Source: Nitrospirota bacterium (lineage in GTDB: Bacteria; Nitrospirota; Thermodesulfovibrionia; UBA6902). Taken from it: a stretch of 64,000 nt of DNA. A program made the translations under genes and the position numbers. Positions within the stretch are counted from its first letter, which is position 1. The number at the start of each line of letters is the position of its first letter. Of this stretch, positions 56,881-64,000 are shown one piece after another. The DNA lies in NCBI GenBank assembly GCA_016213945.1, contig JACQZF010000004.1, positions 84,216-148,215 of the forward strand. Reading direction: 5' to 3'. Under the pieces are notes generated by a model. It searched no databases and had not been told where the DNA came from. It saw only the letters and a list, made by a program, of their open reading frames with translations.

Positions 56881-57638
56881 CGGCCCTTTGCTTCGTTCCA
56901 TAAAGCATCCATCTCAGAGAGCTTCATCTCGGAAAGCTCCATCCCCCGTTCAGCGGCAATTCTCTCAATATACTCAAACCGCGAAATAAATTTACTTATC
57001 GTCTTCCGCAGGGCATCCTCAGGATTTACTTTGACAAAATTTGATATCCTGACAAGGACAAAAAATATATCGCCGAGCTCATCTTCAACATTTCTGTAAT
57101 CCTTCTCTAAAAGCGCCCTCTTGAACTCGCCGACCTCCTCATCAAGTTTCTTAAAAACATCCTCTACATTGTCCCAGTCAAACCCGACGCCTGAGGCCTT
57201 GGCCTGCAGCTCCTGCGCCCTCAAAAGAGACGGAAGCGTCTTAGGCACTCCGCCTATAACAGATTTTATTTCCTTCCCCTCTGATCTTTTGTGCTCCTCC
57301 CACCACTTTGATACATCAGCAGATGTCCTGAAATCCTTGTCCCCGAAGACGTGCGGATGCCTCCTGACCATCTTGCTGACGATACCCTCAATTACATCAT
57401 GCATTTCAAAGAGCCCCTCTTCCTTTGCAAGCTGCGAGTGGAGGACTATCTGAAAGAGAAGGTCTCCCAGTTCCTCCCTGATGTGATCCGGGTCATTCTC
57501 ATCAAAAGCGTCAATAAGTTCGTAAAGCTCTTCAATAAGATAAGGCCTCAGGCTGTCCCTTGTCTGCTCCTTGTCCCACGGACAGCCGTCCGGCCCCCTG
57601 AGCCTGTCAACCACCTTTATTAATTCTTCAAGTTTCAT
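56868..57638 (-). CDS. mazG: Nucleoside triphosphate pyrophosphohydrolase MazG
   Basis: The start is the ATG at 57638, giving MKLEELIKVVDRLRGPDG, the normal N-terminus; an upstream ATG at 57683 adds 15 unlike residues. The 256-residue protein has two MazG domains. Each has the metal-binding E-E-x2-D/E pattern: YLIEELYELIDAF with EELGDLLFQIVLH in the first, and EEVGEFKRALLEK with EDELGDIFFVLVRI in the second. It hydrolyses abnormal or excess NTPs. Its last 13 bases overlap the end of lptD on the other strand. Confidence 0.95.
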   Translation of the reverse strand: MKLEELIKVVDRLRGPDGCPWDKEQTRDSLRPYLIEELYELIDAFDENDPDHIREELGDLLFQIVLHSQLAKEEGLFEMHDVIEGIVSKMVRRHPHVFGDKDFRTSADVSKWWEEHKRSEGKEIKSVIGGVPKTLPSLLRAQELQAKASGVGFDWDNVEDVFKKLDEEVGEFKRALLEKDYRNVEDELGDIFFVLVRISNFVKVNPEDALRKTISKFISRFEYIERIAAERGMELSEMKLSEMDALWNEAKGRHPN

Positions 57639-57774
57639 TTTGATCCGGAATATTGAATTGCCTATTATATGGCTCCAACTCAAAAAGATACAAACATATC
57701 TTTCATGATGCTGAAATATTACACGAAAAATAGTATAGTATAAAAATATTCAAACAGATAAAACGGAGGATAGA

Positions 57775-58296
57775 ATGGTAGTTGGCAAACCGCTTCTCAC
57801 GGTGCTTCAGATACAGGACAGGGTCAAAGAGCTCGCCAGGGAAATATCAACTGATTACAAGGGCAAGGAGATCATATCTATCGGGGTCTTGAAAGGCGCG
57901 TTCATGTTCTTTTCAGATATCGTAAAATTGATCCAGGTTCCAACAGATATCGACTTCCTCAACGTCTCCAGCTACAGCAAGACAGAGAGCACCGGCAAGA
58001 TAAAGATACATACGGATATCAGAGAAGATATACGCGGCAGGCATGTGCTGCTCATTGAAGACATCATTGATACCGGGATAACGATTAATTACCTCAAGAA
58101 GAAGCTCCTTGCGAAAAAACCCGCTTCACTTAGGATATGCTGCCTGCTTGACAAGAAAGAGCGGAGAACGGCTGATGTCGAAATTGACTATACAGGTTTT
58201 GAAATTCCGGACAAGTATCTGGTCGGTTACGGGTTGGATTACGAGAATAAATTCAGGAACCTTCCTTATATCGCAATACTGAAAAAACGCGGTTAA
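57775..58296 (+). CDS. hpt: Hypoxanthine phosphoribosyltransferase
   Basis: A 173-residue type I phosphoribosyltransferase. The PRPP loop VLLIEDIIDTGITINYL is at 91-107, ISIGVLKGAFMFFSD at 35-49 is the cis-peptide loop region, and FEIPDKYLVGYGLDYENKFR near the C-terminus is the purine-binding segment. It converts hypoxanthine or guanine and PRPP to IMP or GMP. A strong GGAGG lies seven bases before the ATG. Its TAA stop shares a TTAA with the stop of the convergent TPR gene. Confidence 0.95.
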   Translation: MVVGKPLLTVLQIQDRVKELAREISTDYKGKEIISIGVLKGAFMFFSDIVKLIQVPTDIDFLNVSSYSKTESTGKIKIHTDIREDIRGRHVLLIEDIIDTGITINYLKKKLLAKKPASLRICCLLDKKERRTADVEIDYTGFEIPDKYLVGYGLDYENKFRNLPYIAILKKRG

Positions 58297-60431
58297 TAAT
58301 TCGAGGGGAGAAGATTTATATCTCCTTGCGTCCTGTTCATGTTTAAATTTTTTAAATAGTTGACAGCATTTTTATTGCCCAGTTCCGCCGATCTCCTGAA
58401 GCTTGCCAAAGCCTTTTCCTTATCTCCCATATCCTTGTAACAGAGCCCGAGGTAAAAATAGGATGTCGGGTTTTTCGGATCCTTTGCGAGTGCAGTTTCA
58501 TAATCAATGACAGCCTTTTGAAAATCACCGGCCTTCCTGTATGTATTCCCGCGATTGTTGTATACCCTTATGTAATCAGGTTCAAGCTCTATAGACCTGG
58601 AATAGTCGTCTAAAGCTTCTTTGTATCTTCCCATGCTTTCATAGGCAAAGCCTCTGTTGTTGTATGCCTTGCCGCTCCACTTGTCAAGCTCTATTGCTTT
58701 GGTATAATCCTGGATTGCAAGATCAAACTTGCCCATATTGTTATATACAACTCCGCGGTTACTGTATCCCTTTGCGTACTCCGGGTCGATCTCTATGGCC
58801 TTGTTGTAATCCCTGACGGCAAGATCATATTTCTTCATCTTCATGAAAACATTGCCGCGGTTGCTGTATACGCCTGACAATTCCGGATTAATCTCTATGG
58901 CCTTTGTGAGATCCTTTACGGCAAGGTCGAATTTGCCCATGCTTTCATAAGCGCTGCCGCGGTTGCTGTATGCCTTTGCATGGCGCGGGTCGATCTCAAT
59001 CGCCTTGCTGTAGTCATCTATAGCTTTCACGAACTCTTTCCTCTCCCAATAGACAACCCCTCGGTTCAGGTAAGCGATAGGCACCCTGTCAGGGAAAAGC
59101 TTTATCTGGTATGACCAGAGGGATACCGTATCCTTCCATACAGGGATATTGATTAAAGTGACATTTATCAGCACACCGGCAATGATGCCTGATAAAAGCA
59201 CATACATAATTCTCAGGCTGCGGGAAGATGTCCTTATAAAAATATCGCCTGCAGCGATCCCGGCTAAAAGCAGCGGGCCGAGAGAAGGAAGATATGTGTA
59301 CCTGTTGGCTGTAGAAAAACTTCCGGTCTGCGCTATGCCGATAACGGGAAGCAGCGTGACAACATAGTAAAACCAGACAGCGGGAATCAGCCTATTCTTT
59401 CTTAAAAGGTAAAGGCTAAACGCGGTTATAATTATAAAAAGAACGGTGGCGCCCATATATTCAAAAGAGGGAATTGTTATTTCTCCGGGATAAGGGTAAT
59501 AAGGGGCAAGGCCTGACGGAATGACCATCTTGTAAAGATAGAAGATATACCCTTTCATAGCAACAAAAAAACGCATGTAAACCGGGTGCGTTTCCATGCC
59601 CATCACCGCCCCTTTTTCATTATGTGTGTATAAAGCCACTGCCGAAACAAAGAGGCTCATGCAGATGAAAGGCACCTTTTCAATGGCCGTCTTCTTAACT
59701 TCACCCCATCCCTTTTCAGGCAGCAGCCTGCCGAGCGGATAATAGTCAAGGACAATAAGAACCAAAGGCAGGGTCACAGCCATTGATTTACTCATAAGAG
59801 ACATTGCGAAGAAAATAATCGAGCCAATATAATACTTTGTTTTACAAGTAGTTACAGAGCTATACTTTAAGTAACTTAAAATGCTCAGGATGTAGAAAAA
59901 CGAGTAGAGAACATCCTTCCTCTCTGCGGTCCATGCCACTGATTCCACACGCAGAGGGTGTATACCGAATAGCAAAGCAGTGACCGATGCCGAAACAAGG
60001 GGCATCGTTATACCCTTTTCATCCTTTGCCCTCACGAGCTTCACCAGGAAAAAAACAAGGATAAATACCAGGAATGTGTTCAGCCCGTGAAAGATATTAT
60101 TTGTAAGGTGATATCCGAACGGGTCTTTCCCCCAGAAAAAATAATCAATCGCAAGTGACATTACAGTTACAGGATACCAGGCGGCAATGGCAACATCTGT
60201 GAACGCCCACTTGAAAAAATCAGTATCAATCGACTGTATATTCCTGTTCTCAGCAACAAGCAGGTTGTCGTCCCATATCAGGAACTCGCCTTTTAACGCG
60301 GGGATAAATACAATGAACGCAGCCATGGCTATCGCACATGCAACGGATAAGATGATTATTTTTTCCCGAAGAGAATAGGAGTGAGATATTTCCGGCTGGC
60401 AGGCTTTGTTATCTTTTTTTGATTTAGACAT
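58293..60431 (-). CDS. Polytopic membrane protein with seven C-terminal TPRs (TMTC/PMT-like)
   Basis: The ATG at 60431 is used; the frame remains open to 60491, but that would lie in the tRNA gene. The 712-residue protein has about 10-12 membrane segments in the first 410 residues, with IWDDNLLVAENRN near the start as a GT-C-like first loop, and PLRVESVAWTAERKDVLY. Then come seven consecutive 34-residue TPRs, each starting like AYSNRG (about 440-675). The layout matches TMTC-like O-mannosyltransferase candidates widespread in deltaproteobacteria and Nitrospirota. Acceptor unknown. Confidence 0.8.
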   Translation of the reverse strand: MSKSKKDNKACQPEISHSYSLREKIIILSVACAIAMAAFIVFIPALKGEFLIWDDNLLVAENRNIQSIDTDFFKWAFTDVAIAAWYPVTVMSLAIDYFFWGKDPFGYHLTNNIFHGLNTFLVFILVFFLVKLVRAKDEKGITMPLVSASVTALLFGIHPLRVESVAWTAERKDVLYSFFYILSILSYLKYSSVTTCKTKYYIGSIIFFAMSLMSKSMAVTLPLVLIVLDYYPLGRLLPEKGWGEVKKTAIEKVPFICMSLFVSAVALYTHNEKGAVMGMETHPVYMRFFVAMKGYIFYLYKMVIPSGLAPYYPYPGEITIPSFEYMGATVLFIIITAFSLYLLRKNRLIPAVWFYYVVTLLPVIGIAQTGSFSTANRYTYLPSLGPLLLAGIAAGDIFIRTSSRSLRIMYVLLSGIIAGVLINVTLINIPVWKDTVSLWSYQIKLFPDRVPIAYLNRGVVYWERKEFVKAIDDYSKAIEIDPRHAKAYSNRGSAYESMGKFDLAVKDLTKAIEINPELSGVYSNRGNVFMKMKKYDLAVRDYNKAIEIDPEYAKGYSNRGVVYNNMGKFDLAIQDYTKAIELDKWSGKAYNNRGFAYESMGRYKEALDDYSRSIELEPDYIRVYNNRGNTYRKAGDFQKAVIDYETALAKDPKNPTSYFYLGLCYKDMGDKEKALASFRRSAELGNKNAVNYLKNLNMNRTQGDINLLPSNY

Positions 60432-60461
60432 AATGCTGATAGGAAAAACAGAAACAAAAAA

Positions 60462-60549
60462 TGGTGCCGAAGGCCGGACTCGAACCGGCACAGCCTAAAA
60501 GACCGAGGGATTTTAAGTCCCTTGCGTCTACCAATTCCGCCACTCCGGC
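60462..60549 (-). tRNA. tRNA-Leu (TAA anticodon)
   Basis: The minus strand folds as a class II tRNA of 88 bases including an encoded CCA. The acceptor stem is GCCGGAG with CTTCGGC (one G-T pair), then discriminator A. The D-arm has GGTAGA. The anticodon stem AGGGA/TCCCT closes a CTTAAAA loop with anticodon TAA (60513-60515). A long variable arm and a T-arm GCCGG-TTCGAGT-CCGGC follow. It reads UUA codons. The TPR gene begins 31 bases downstream. Confidence 0.97.
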
Positions 60550-60574
60550 GACACATTAACTAAAATCGAATTTT

Positions 60575-60580
60575 ATTATA
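60575..60580 (-). promoter_or_regulatory. Candidate -10 box for tRNA-Leu
   Basis: TATAAT on the minus strand lies 25 bases before the tRNA 5' end, a suitable distance. No good -35 was found at the right spacing. The gap from the PqiC-like gene is only 71 bases, so read-through from that operon is also possible. Confidence 0.3.
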
Positions 60581-60620
60581 CACGATTACTGCATGAAAAA
60601 AGATTGAAGAATTCCTGAGA

Positions 60621-61244
60621 TTACAATTGCTCAGTGGAAATTTTACGAACAACATCAGCGATCTCCCGGCTTAAACTTTGAAGCGACCGGCTCATCGCCG
60701 TGACAACGGCAGCATGTCCCTGTCCGTCTACAGGTTCATTGATTTTTGATTCATGTACATAAACCACTTTTTTATCCTTTCCTTCAGATAGAGTCCACCG
60801 CGCTGACAGCACAACCTCATTTTCTGATGTCTTCCCGAATTTAGTGATCTGAAGATCAATACGATATGTTGTTGGTACAGACTGACGCCATGAAACAACA
60901 GCCACCCCGCCCGATGAGAGACGCTCTGATATCTCTTTTATAAGAACCTGTGAGATATCATCCTTCAGAGATCCTGCCCAGCGGTCAAATTCAGAATATA
61001 CAAGTTGATTACTGCCTGAATAAAAAACTATCTGCGGCCTGTCAAGGACATCCGGTATTTCAACCGGGCCAAGAGCTATTAAACCCCTTTCATGCGTCTC
61101 AACGGATTGTTGAACAACAGCCTGGCTACTTATTGAATTCAAAGTATAAAATCTTGATTCCTTTGTAACAGCGCATCCGGTGAGAACCGTAATGGAAATA
61201 ATTAAACAGAATACCGTTGACCTGAAATATAATGAACGCATCAT
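60621..61244 (-). CDS. PqiC/ABC-transport auxiliary lipoprotein
   Basis: The start is the ATG at 61244, because AGGAGGAG lies eight bases upstream, inside the end of mlaD. The lipoprotein signal ends VLTGC, with C24 as the lipidation site. The 207-residue protein has RFYTLNS soon after the lipobox and the DUF330-like core (ALGPVEIPDVLDRPQIVFYS near 62-81). PqiC-type proteins sit in the outer membrane and receive lipid from MCE proteins. It closes the Mla-like operon and may replace MlaA/MlaC, which are not seen here. Confidence 0.85.
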   Translation of the reverse strand: MMRSLYFRSTVFCLIISITVLTGCAVTKESRFYTLNSISSQAVVQQSVETHERGLIALGPVEIPDVLDRPQIVFYSGSNQLVYSEFDRWAGSLKDDISQVLIKEISERLSSGGVAVVSWRQSVPTTYRIDLQITKFGKTSENEVVLSARWTLSEGKDKKVVYVHESKINEPVDGQGHAAVVTAMSRSLQSLSREIADVVRKISTEQL

Positions 61245-61245
61245 C

Positions 61246-62226
61246 TTATTCTCCTCCTGCATCCTTCTTGCCCCTTATCAGCGCTTCGGGATGCTGCTCA
61301 AGATAGTCAGTCATGAAACGTATCGAACGCGCCGCAGCCGACAGCTCTTTAAGCGCGTTATTCAATTCATAAACAGATTCTGAATCTTTAGCTGTAATGC
61401 TCTTGACCGCCTCCATCGCATCCCGGGTTGTTGCCAGTGTCTTCTTGATTTCCACTGCCAGATCAGCTGGCGCGCCCTCTTCCATCTTGATAGTCTTTTC
61501 AAACTGGCCGAGCGCGGATTGAGCCGCTATGGAAGTATTGATGACGCTGTTTGCCAGAGGGGTAAATTGTTTGTCTATATTTGCCAGCAGCGAATGGATA
61601 TCCTTCAGCGCCTGATCAAATGAGCCTACGCTCCCTATCAGCTCCGGGGAATTCACGATCTTCTCTATCCCCTCTATGGCCTTTACCATTTTGCTGAACA
61701 TCTCTTCTATCGGGAGGCTGCCCAATTTTTCTGTCAATTCTTCAAGGTTAGATGATATGGTCGGGATCTCAGGATATTCGCCCTTTGTCTCTGCCAGCAT
61801 TGCGGGTTTGTCAGGATAAAAATCAAGATTTATCATGAGCTGGCCGGTAACCATGCTCTGCATCTGAAGCTGCGCCCTCAGTCCTTTGGTGATAAGCTGG
61901 TCAATATATCCTTTTCCCATCTCCCGTACATTATCCTGTGATATGAACTTTTCAGGTTCAACATCTATGATCACAGGGATACGCATTGACAAATCCTCTG
62001 AATTGAACTGGAGCAAGATATCAGTCACTGAACCAATCTTGACGCCCCTGAACATGACAGGAGAGCCGATGTTCAGCCCCTTTACAGAGCCCTTAAAGTA
62101 GAGCACATGCTTCTCCATCTTGGTGAAGAGCCGTCCTGACCCGAAGATCAGCACACCTGCGATCACCAGAACAACCGCGCCCACGACAAAGCTGCCTATC
62201 AGAGCCTTATTCGCCTGTTTACTCAT
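61246..62226 (-). CDS. mlaD: MlaD/MCE-domain lipid-transport protein
   Basis: A 326-residue inner-membrane-anchored protein with one membrane segment at about 10-30. The MCE domain spans about 38-118 and contains FKGSVKGLNIGSPVMFRGVK split by the usual pore loop and IGSVTDILLQF. Residues 160-310 are helical and coiled-coil-like, which suits a longer periplasmic needle than E. coli MlaD (183 residues). It works with MlaF/MlaE to move phospholipids between membranes. The stop and the next ATG are one base apart. Confidence 0.9.
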   Translation of the reverse strand: MSKQANKALIGSFVVGAVVLVIAGVLIFGSGRLFTKMEKHVLYFKGSVKGLNIGSPVMFRGVKIGSVTDILLQFNSEDLSMRIPVIIDVEPEKFISQDNVREMGKGYIDQLITKGLRAQLQMQSMVTGQLMINLDFYPDKPAMLAETKGEYPEIPTISSNLEELTEKLGSLPIEEMFSKMVKAIEGIEKIVNSPELIGSVGSFDQALKDIHSLLANIDKQFTPLANSVINTSIAAQSALGQFEKTIKMEEGAPADLAVEIKKTLATTRDAMEAVKSITAKDSESVYELNNALKELSAAARSIRFMTDYLEQHPEALIRGKKDAGGE

Positions 62227-62242
62227 CTGCGTTCTCCATTGT

Positions 62243-62998
62243 TTATTCCCTTCCTCTTGTTAGAAAGTTATGCACCTTTGCGTTCTTTGACTCGGCAAGC
62301 AGCTTCTTAGGATCTCCGCCTGCTATCATCGTCCTTGCGTCAGCATCAAGAAAGATAGAATTACTTCCTATCGCAAGTATGCTTGCAAGCTCATGGGTCA
62401 CTATGACAAAAGTAGCGCCGAGGCTGTCCCTGAGTTCCAGTATCAAATCATCCATAAGCCTTGCGCTTATAGGGTCGAGTCCTGAGGACGGTTCATCAAA
62501 AAAGAGTATGTCAGGGTCAAGCGCCATGGCGCGCGCCAGTCCTGCGCGTTTCTTCATGCCCCCGCTTAATTCAGAAGGATAGTACTCTTCAAATCCTGAC
62601 AAACCCACCAGAGAGAGTTTAAGTGAAACTATCTCCTTAATCTTCTCCGCAGGCAAGTCAGTATATTCTTCCAGAGGCAGAGCCACGTTCTCTGCAAGGG
62701 TCATTGAACTCCAGAGAGCGCCGCTCTGGAACAAAACGCCGAAGCGCCTTTTCAAACGCTCCTTGTCATCAGGCTCCGCGTCCCAGTAGCTTTCACCAGC
62801 ATAAAGCACACGCCCTTCTTGCGGCCTCTGGAGCCCGATCAAATGACGGAGCAGAGTGCTCTTGCCGCATCCGCTGCCGCCCATAATGATAAAGATATCA
62901 CCCCTGTTGACAGTGAACGAGATGTCCCTCTGCACAACAAAGTCCCCGAATCCCATTGTGAGGTTCTCAACTTCTATATGTGGTTTCAATTGGTTCAT
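62243..62998 (-). CDS. mlaF: ABC transporter ATP-binding protein MlaF
   Basis: A 251-residue ATPase. Walker A is GGSGCGKS at 40-47. The signature SELSGGMKKRAGLARAMA lies near 142-159, Walker B DILFFDEPSSGLDP near 164-177, and the switch His in VIVTHEL. The MKKR after the signature is the usual MlaF/Mkl form. It powers the MlaE-MlaD complex. It is 16 bases before mlaD and separated from the mlaE gene by a 150-base gap with two hairpins. Confidence 0.93.
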   Translation of the reverse strand: MNQLKPHIEVENLTMGFGDFVVQRDISFTVNRGDIFIIMGGSGCGKSTLLRHLIGLQRPQEGRVLYAGESYWDAEPDDKERLKRRFGVLFQSGALWSSMTLAENVALPLEEYTDLPAEKIKEIVSLKLSLVGLSGFEEYYPSELSGGMKKRAGLARAMALDPDILFFDEPSSGLDPISARLMDDLILELRDSLGATFVIVTHELASILAIGSNSIFLDADARTMIAGGDPKKLLAESKNAKVHNFLTRGRE

Positions 62999-63068
62999 TT
63001 GTCTGACTTAAAGTACCTACTGTTGGCTTGTCCGGTCTCCTCGCTGACTCGCCCGAGGCGAGAATCTT

Positions 63069-63140
63069 CCCCTCTAAAAAGAGGGGTTAGGGGTGTGTTT
63101 TATCTCAACATCCCCCTGTATCCCCCTTTTCTAAGGGGGA
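63069..63140. repeat. Two C/G-rich hairpins between mlaE and mlaF (REP-like element)
   Basis: Hairpin one: CCCCTCT (63069-63075) with AGAGGGG (63080-63086) and an AAAA loop. Hairpin two: TCCCCCTT (63121-63128) with AAGGGGGA (63133-63140) and a TTCT loop. The stretch reads like the short C-run/G-run palindromes often scattered between genes in deltaproteobacterial and Nitrospirota genomes. It could reduce or terminate transcription between mlaE and mlaF, or be a mobile repeat (inference). Confidence 0.65.
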
Positions 63141-63149
63141 ATAATAGTG

Positions 63150-64000
63150 TCATATCCCGATCACCTGGCAGACAAAAGTTATAACCGCTGTTGCCACTAT
63201 TATACTGACAATCCCTGTGACCACCGCTGAAGTGCCTGCGTCTCCGACAGATGAAGCGCTCCTGCCGCACTGCATCCCCCTCAGGCATCCTGACATTGAT
63301 ACAAGCACTCCAAAGACAACGCTGTGGAATAACCCGATCCAAAGATTGCCCATGCTCACAGCTTTCTTAGTCTCCATAACGTATTCAATCACTGTCAAAT
63401 CCATCATCCCTACCCCGACTATCATGCCGCCCAGTATCCCCATGAGATCCGCGTAAAGGCAGAGAAGCGGCATCATCAAGGTCAGGGCGATAATACGGGG
63501 GAGAACAAGAAATTCTATAGGTGAAATGCCCATCGTCTCAAGCGCGTCTATCTCTTCATTGACCTGCATCGTCCCTATCTGCGCGGCAAACGCTGCGCCT
63601 GTGCGGCCAGCCATGATAATGCCTGTCATGATTGCTCCCATAACGCGCACCATGCCTATGCCGACAAGGTCTGCTATGTATATCTGAGCGCCGAACATCT
63701 TTAACTGGATAGCGCCGATGAATGCGAGGATAAGGCCTACAAGAAGGCTGATGAGCGAGACGATGAAGAATGCCTTTGGGCCGCAATCCTGAATGATGAC
63801 AAACAATTCAGACCTGCGATACCGCGCCCTGCCCAGCAATAATCTTCCGAAAGATGATATGACATCACCTATGAAATCAAGTATCCCGATGGATGAATCC
63901 CGAAGGTCAATTGCCGCCTCGCCCATTTGAGAAAGAAAAGAAGACTCAACAGCCTCTCTCCGCGCGCCCTTCTTCTCAGGAACGGCAGACGCGAGGTCAA
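63150..64000 (-). CDS. mlaE: ABC transporter permease MlaE (5' end beyond the window)
   Basis: The frame stays open from the stop at 63150 to the right edge. The first in-window Met is at 63926 (258 residues), but about 24 more codons upstream are open and protein-like. The gene may therefore be the longer, STAS-domain-fused MlaE form of about 370 residues. The MlaE core is complete: FVIIQDCGPKAFFIVSLISL split around 42-61, GAIMTGIIMAGRTGAAFAAQ near 95-114, EEIDALETMGISPIEFLVLP and FGVLVSMSGCLRGMQCG. It is the membrane part of the lipid transporter. Confidence 0.88.
   Translation of the reverse strand, partial: DLASAVPEKKGARREAVESSFLSQMGEAAIDLRDSSIGILDFIGDVISSFGRLLLGRARYRRSELFVIIQDCGPKAFFIVSLISLLVGLILAFIGAIQLKMFGAQIYIADLVGIGMVRVMGAIMTGIIMAGRTGAAFAAQIGTMQVNEEIDALETMGISPIEFLVLPRIIALTLMMPLLCLYADLMGILGGMIVGVGMMDLTVIEYVMETKKAVSMGNLWIGLFHSVVFGVLVSMSGCLRGMQCGRSASSVGDAGTSAVVTGIVSIIVATAVITFVCQVIGI

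Noticed and set aside
60462..60549. tRNA-Leu as an attachment site for an integrated island
   Set aside because: No integrase, no repeat of the tRNA 3' end nearby, and housekeeping genes on both sides.
60356..60556. Open frame over the tRNA and the start of the TPR gene
   Set aside because: Crosses a well-folded tRNA-Leu in another frame; no family resemblance.

Overview
The window comes from a diderm (Gram-negative) bacterium. It carries lptD, an Mla-type lipid transport operon and an outer-membrane polysaccharide export set. Base composition is moderate to AT-rich. The gene mix (XrtA-type exopolysaccharide families, plus the order trpB-trpA-accD-folC) would suit a Nitrospirota or deltaproteobacterial-type genome. 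No rRNA or marker gene fixes the phylum, so this placement is an inference.

About 1-46 kb is one large exopolysaccharide (EPS) or O-antigen locus, mostly on the minus strand. It begins with a GT-C glycosyltransferase and a plus-strand cassette of GT2, NodU-type carbamoyltransferase, SxtJ-like and DUF5989/SxtK-like genes (0.1-5.1 kb). From 5.2 to 14.6 kb come a CelD/FemAB-like acyltransferase, a methyltransferase, three polysaccharide deacetylases, a GT4, a second GT-C enzyme, a DegT-type PLP enzyme and a second FemAB-like protein. From 14.7 to 30 kb come two methyltransferases, a sulfatase-superfamily enzyme, two paralogous asparagine-synthase-like amidotransferases, a Wzx flippase, an APS-reductase-like protein, an acyltransferase, three glycosyltransferases and a Wzy/WaaL-type ligase. 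From 30 to 40.7 kb come a GalE-like epimerase, a Wzc-type copolymerase/tyrosine kinase, a Wza-like SLBB protein, an outer-membrane beta-barrel, a FecR-domain protein with 15 CxxC repeats, and a ligase-TPR fusion. From 40.8 to 46 kb come an MBOAT/SGNH O-acylation cassette with a second DUF5989 gene and a WecA/MraY-type initiating transferase. Together they could start a repeat unit on undecaprenyl phosphate, extend it, decorate it (carbamoyl, acyl, methyl, amide, deacetylation), flip it, polymerise it and export it. Many families match XrtA/PEP-CTERM loci, yet no exosortase or PEP-CTERM protein lies in the window.

From 46 to 58.3 kb is mainly housekeeping: trpF, a cardiolipin-synthase-like PLD gene, then (interrupted by an inverted second MBOAT/SGNH pair) trpB, trpA, accD, folC and lptD, with mazG opposite and then hpt. 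From 58.3 to 64 kb are a membrane-TPR protein, tRNA-Leu(TAA), and the operon mlaE-mlaF-mlaD-pqiC-like. Its first gene runs off the right edge.

No CRISPR array, insertion sequence, integrase or rRNA was seen. No gene-free stretch exceeds 300 bases; the longest gaps (about 150-200 bases at 1.74-1.92, 12.63-12.83, 37.80-37.98, 40.66-40.83 and 63.00-63.15 kb) hold only candidate promoters or hairpins. The main points for follow-up are the duplicated 52-residue DUF5989 protein in two different modification cassettes, the FecR-CxxC repeat protein coupled to a porin and a lipobox-free Wza-like protein, and the APS-reductase-like protein without its catalytic tail.
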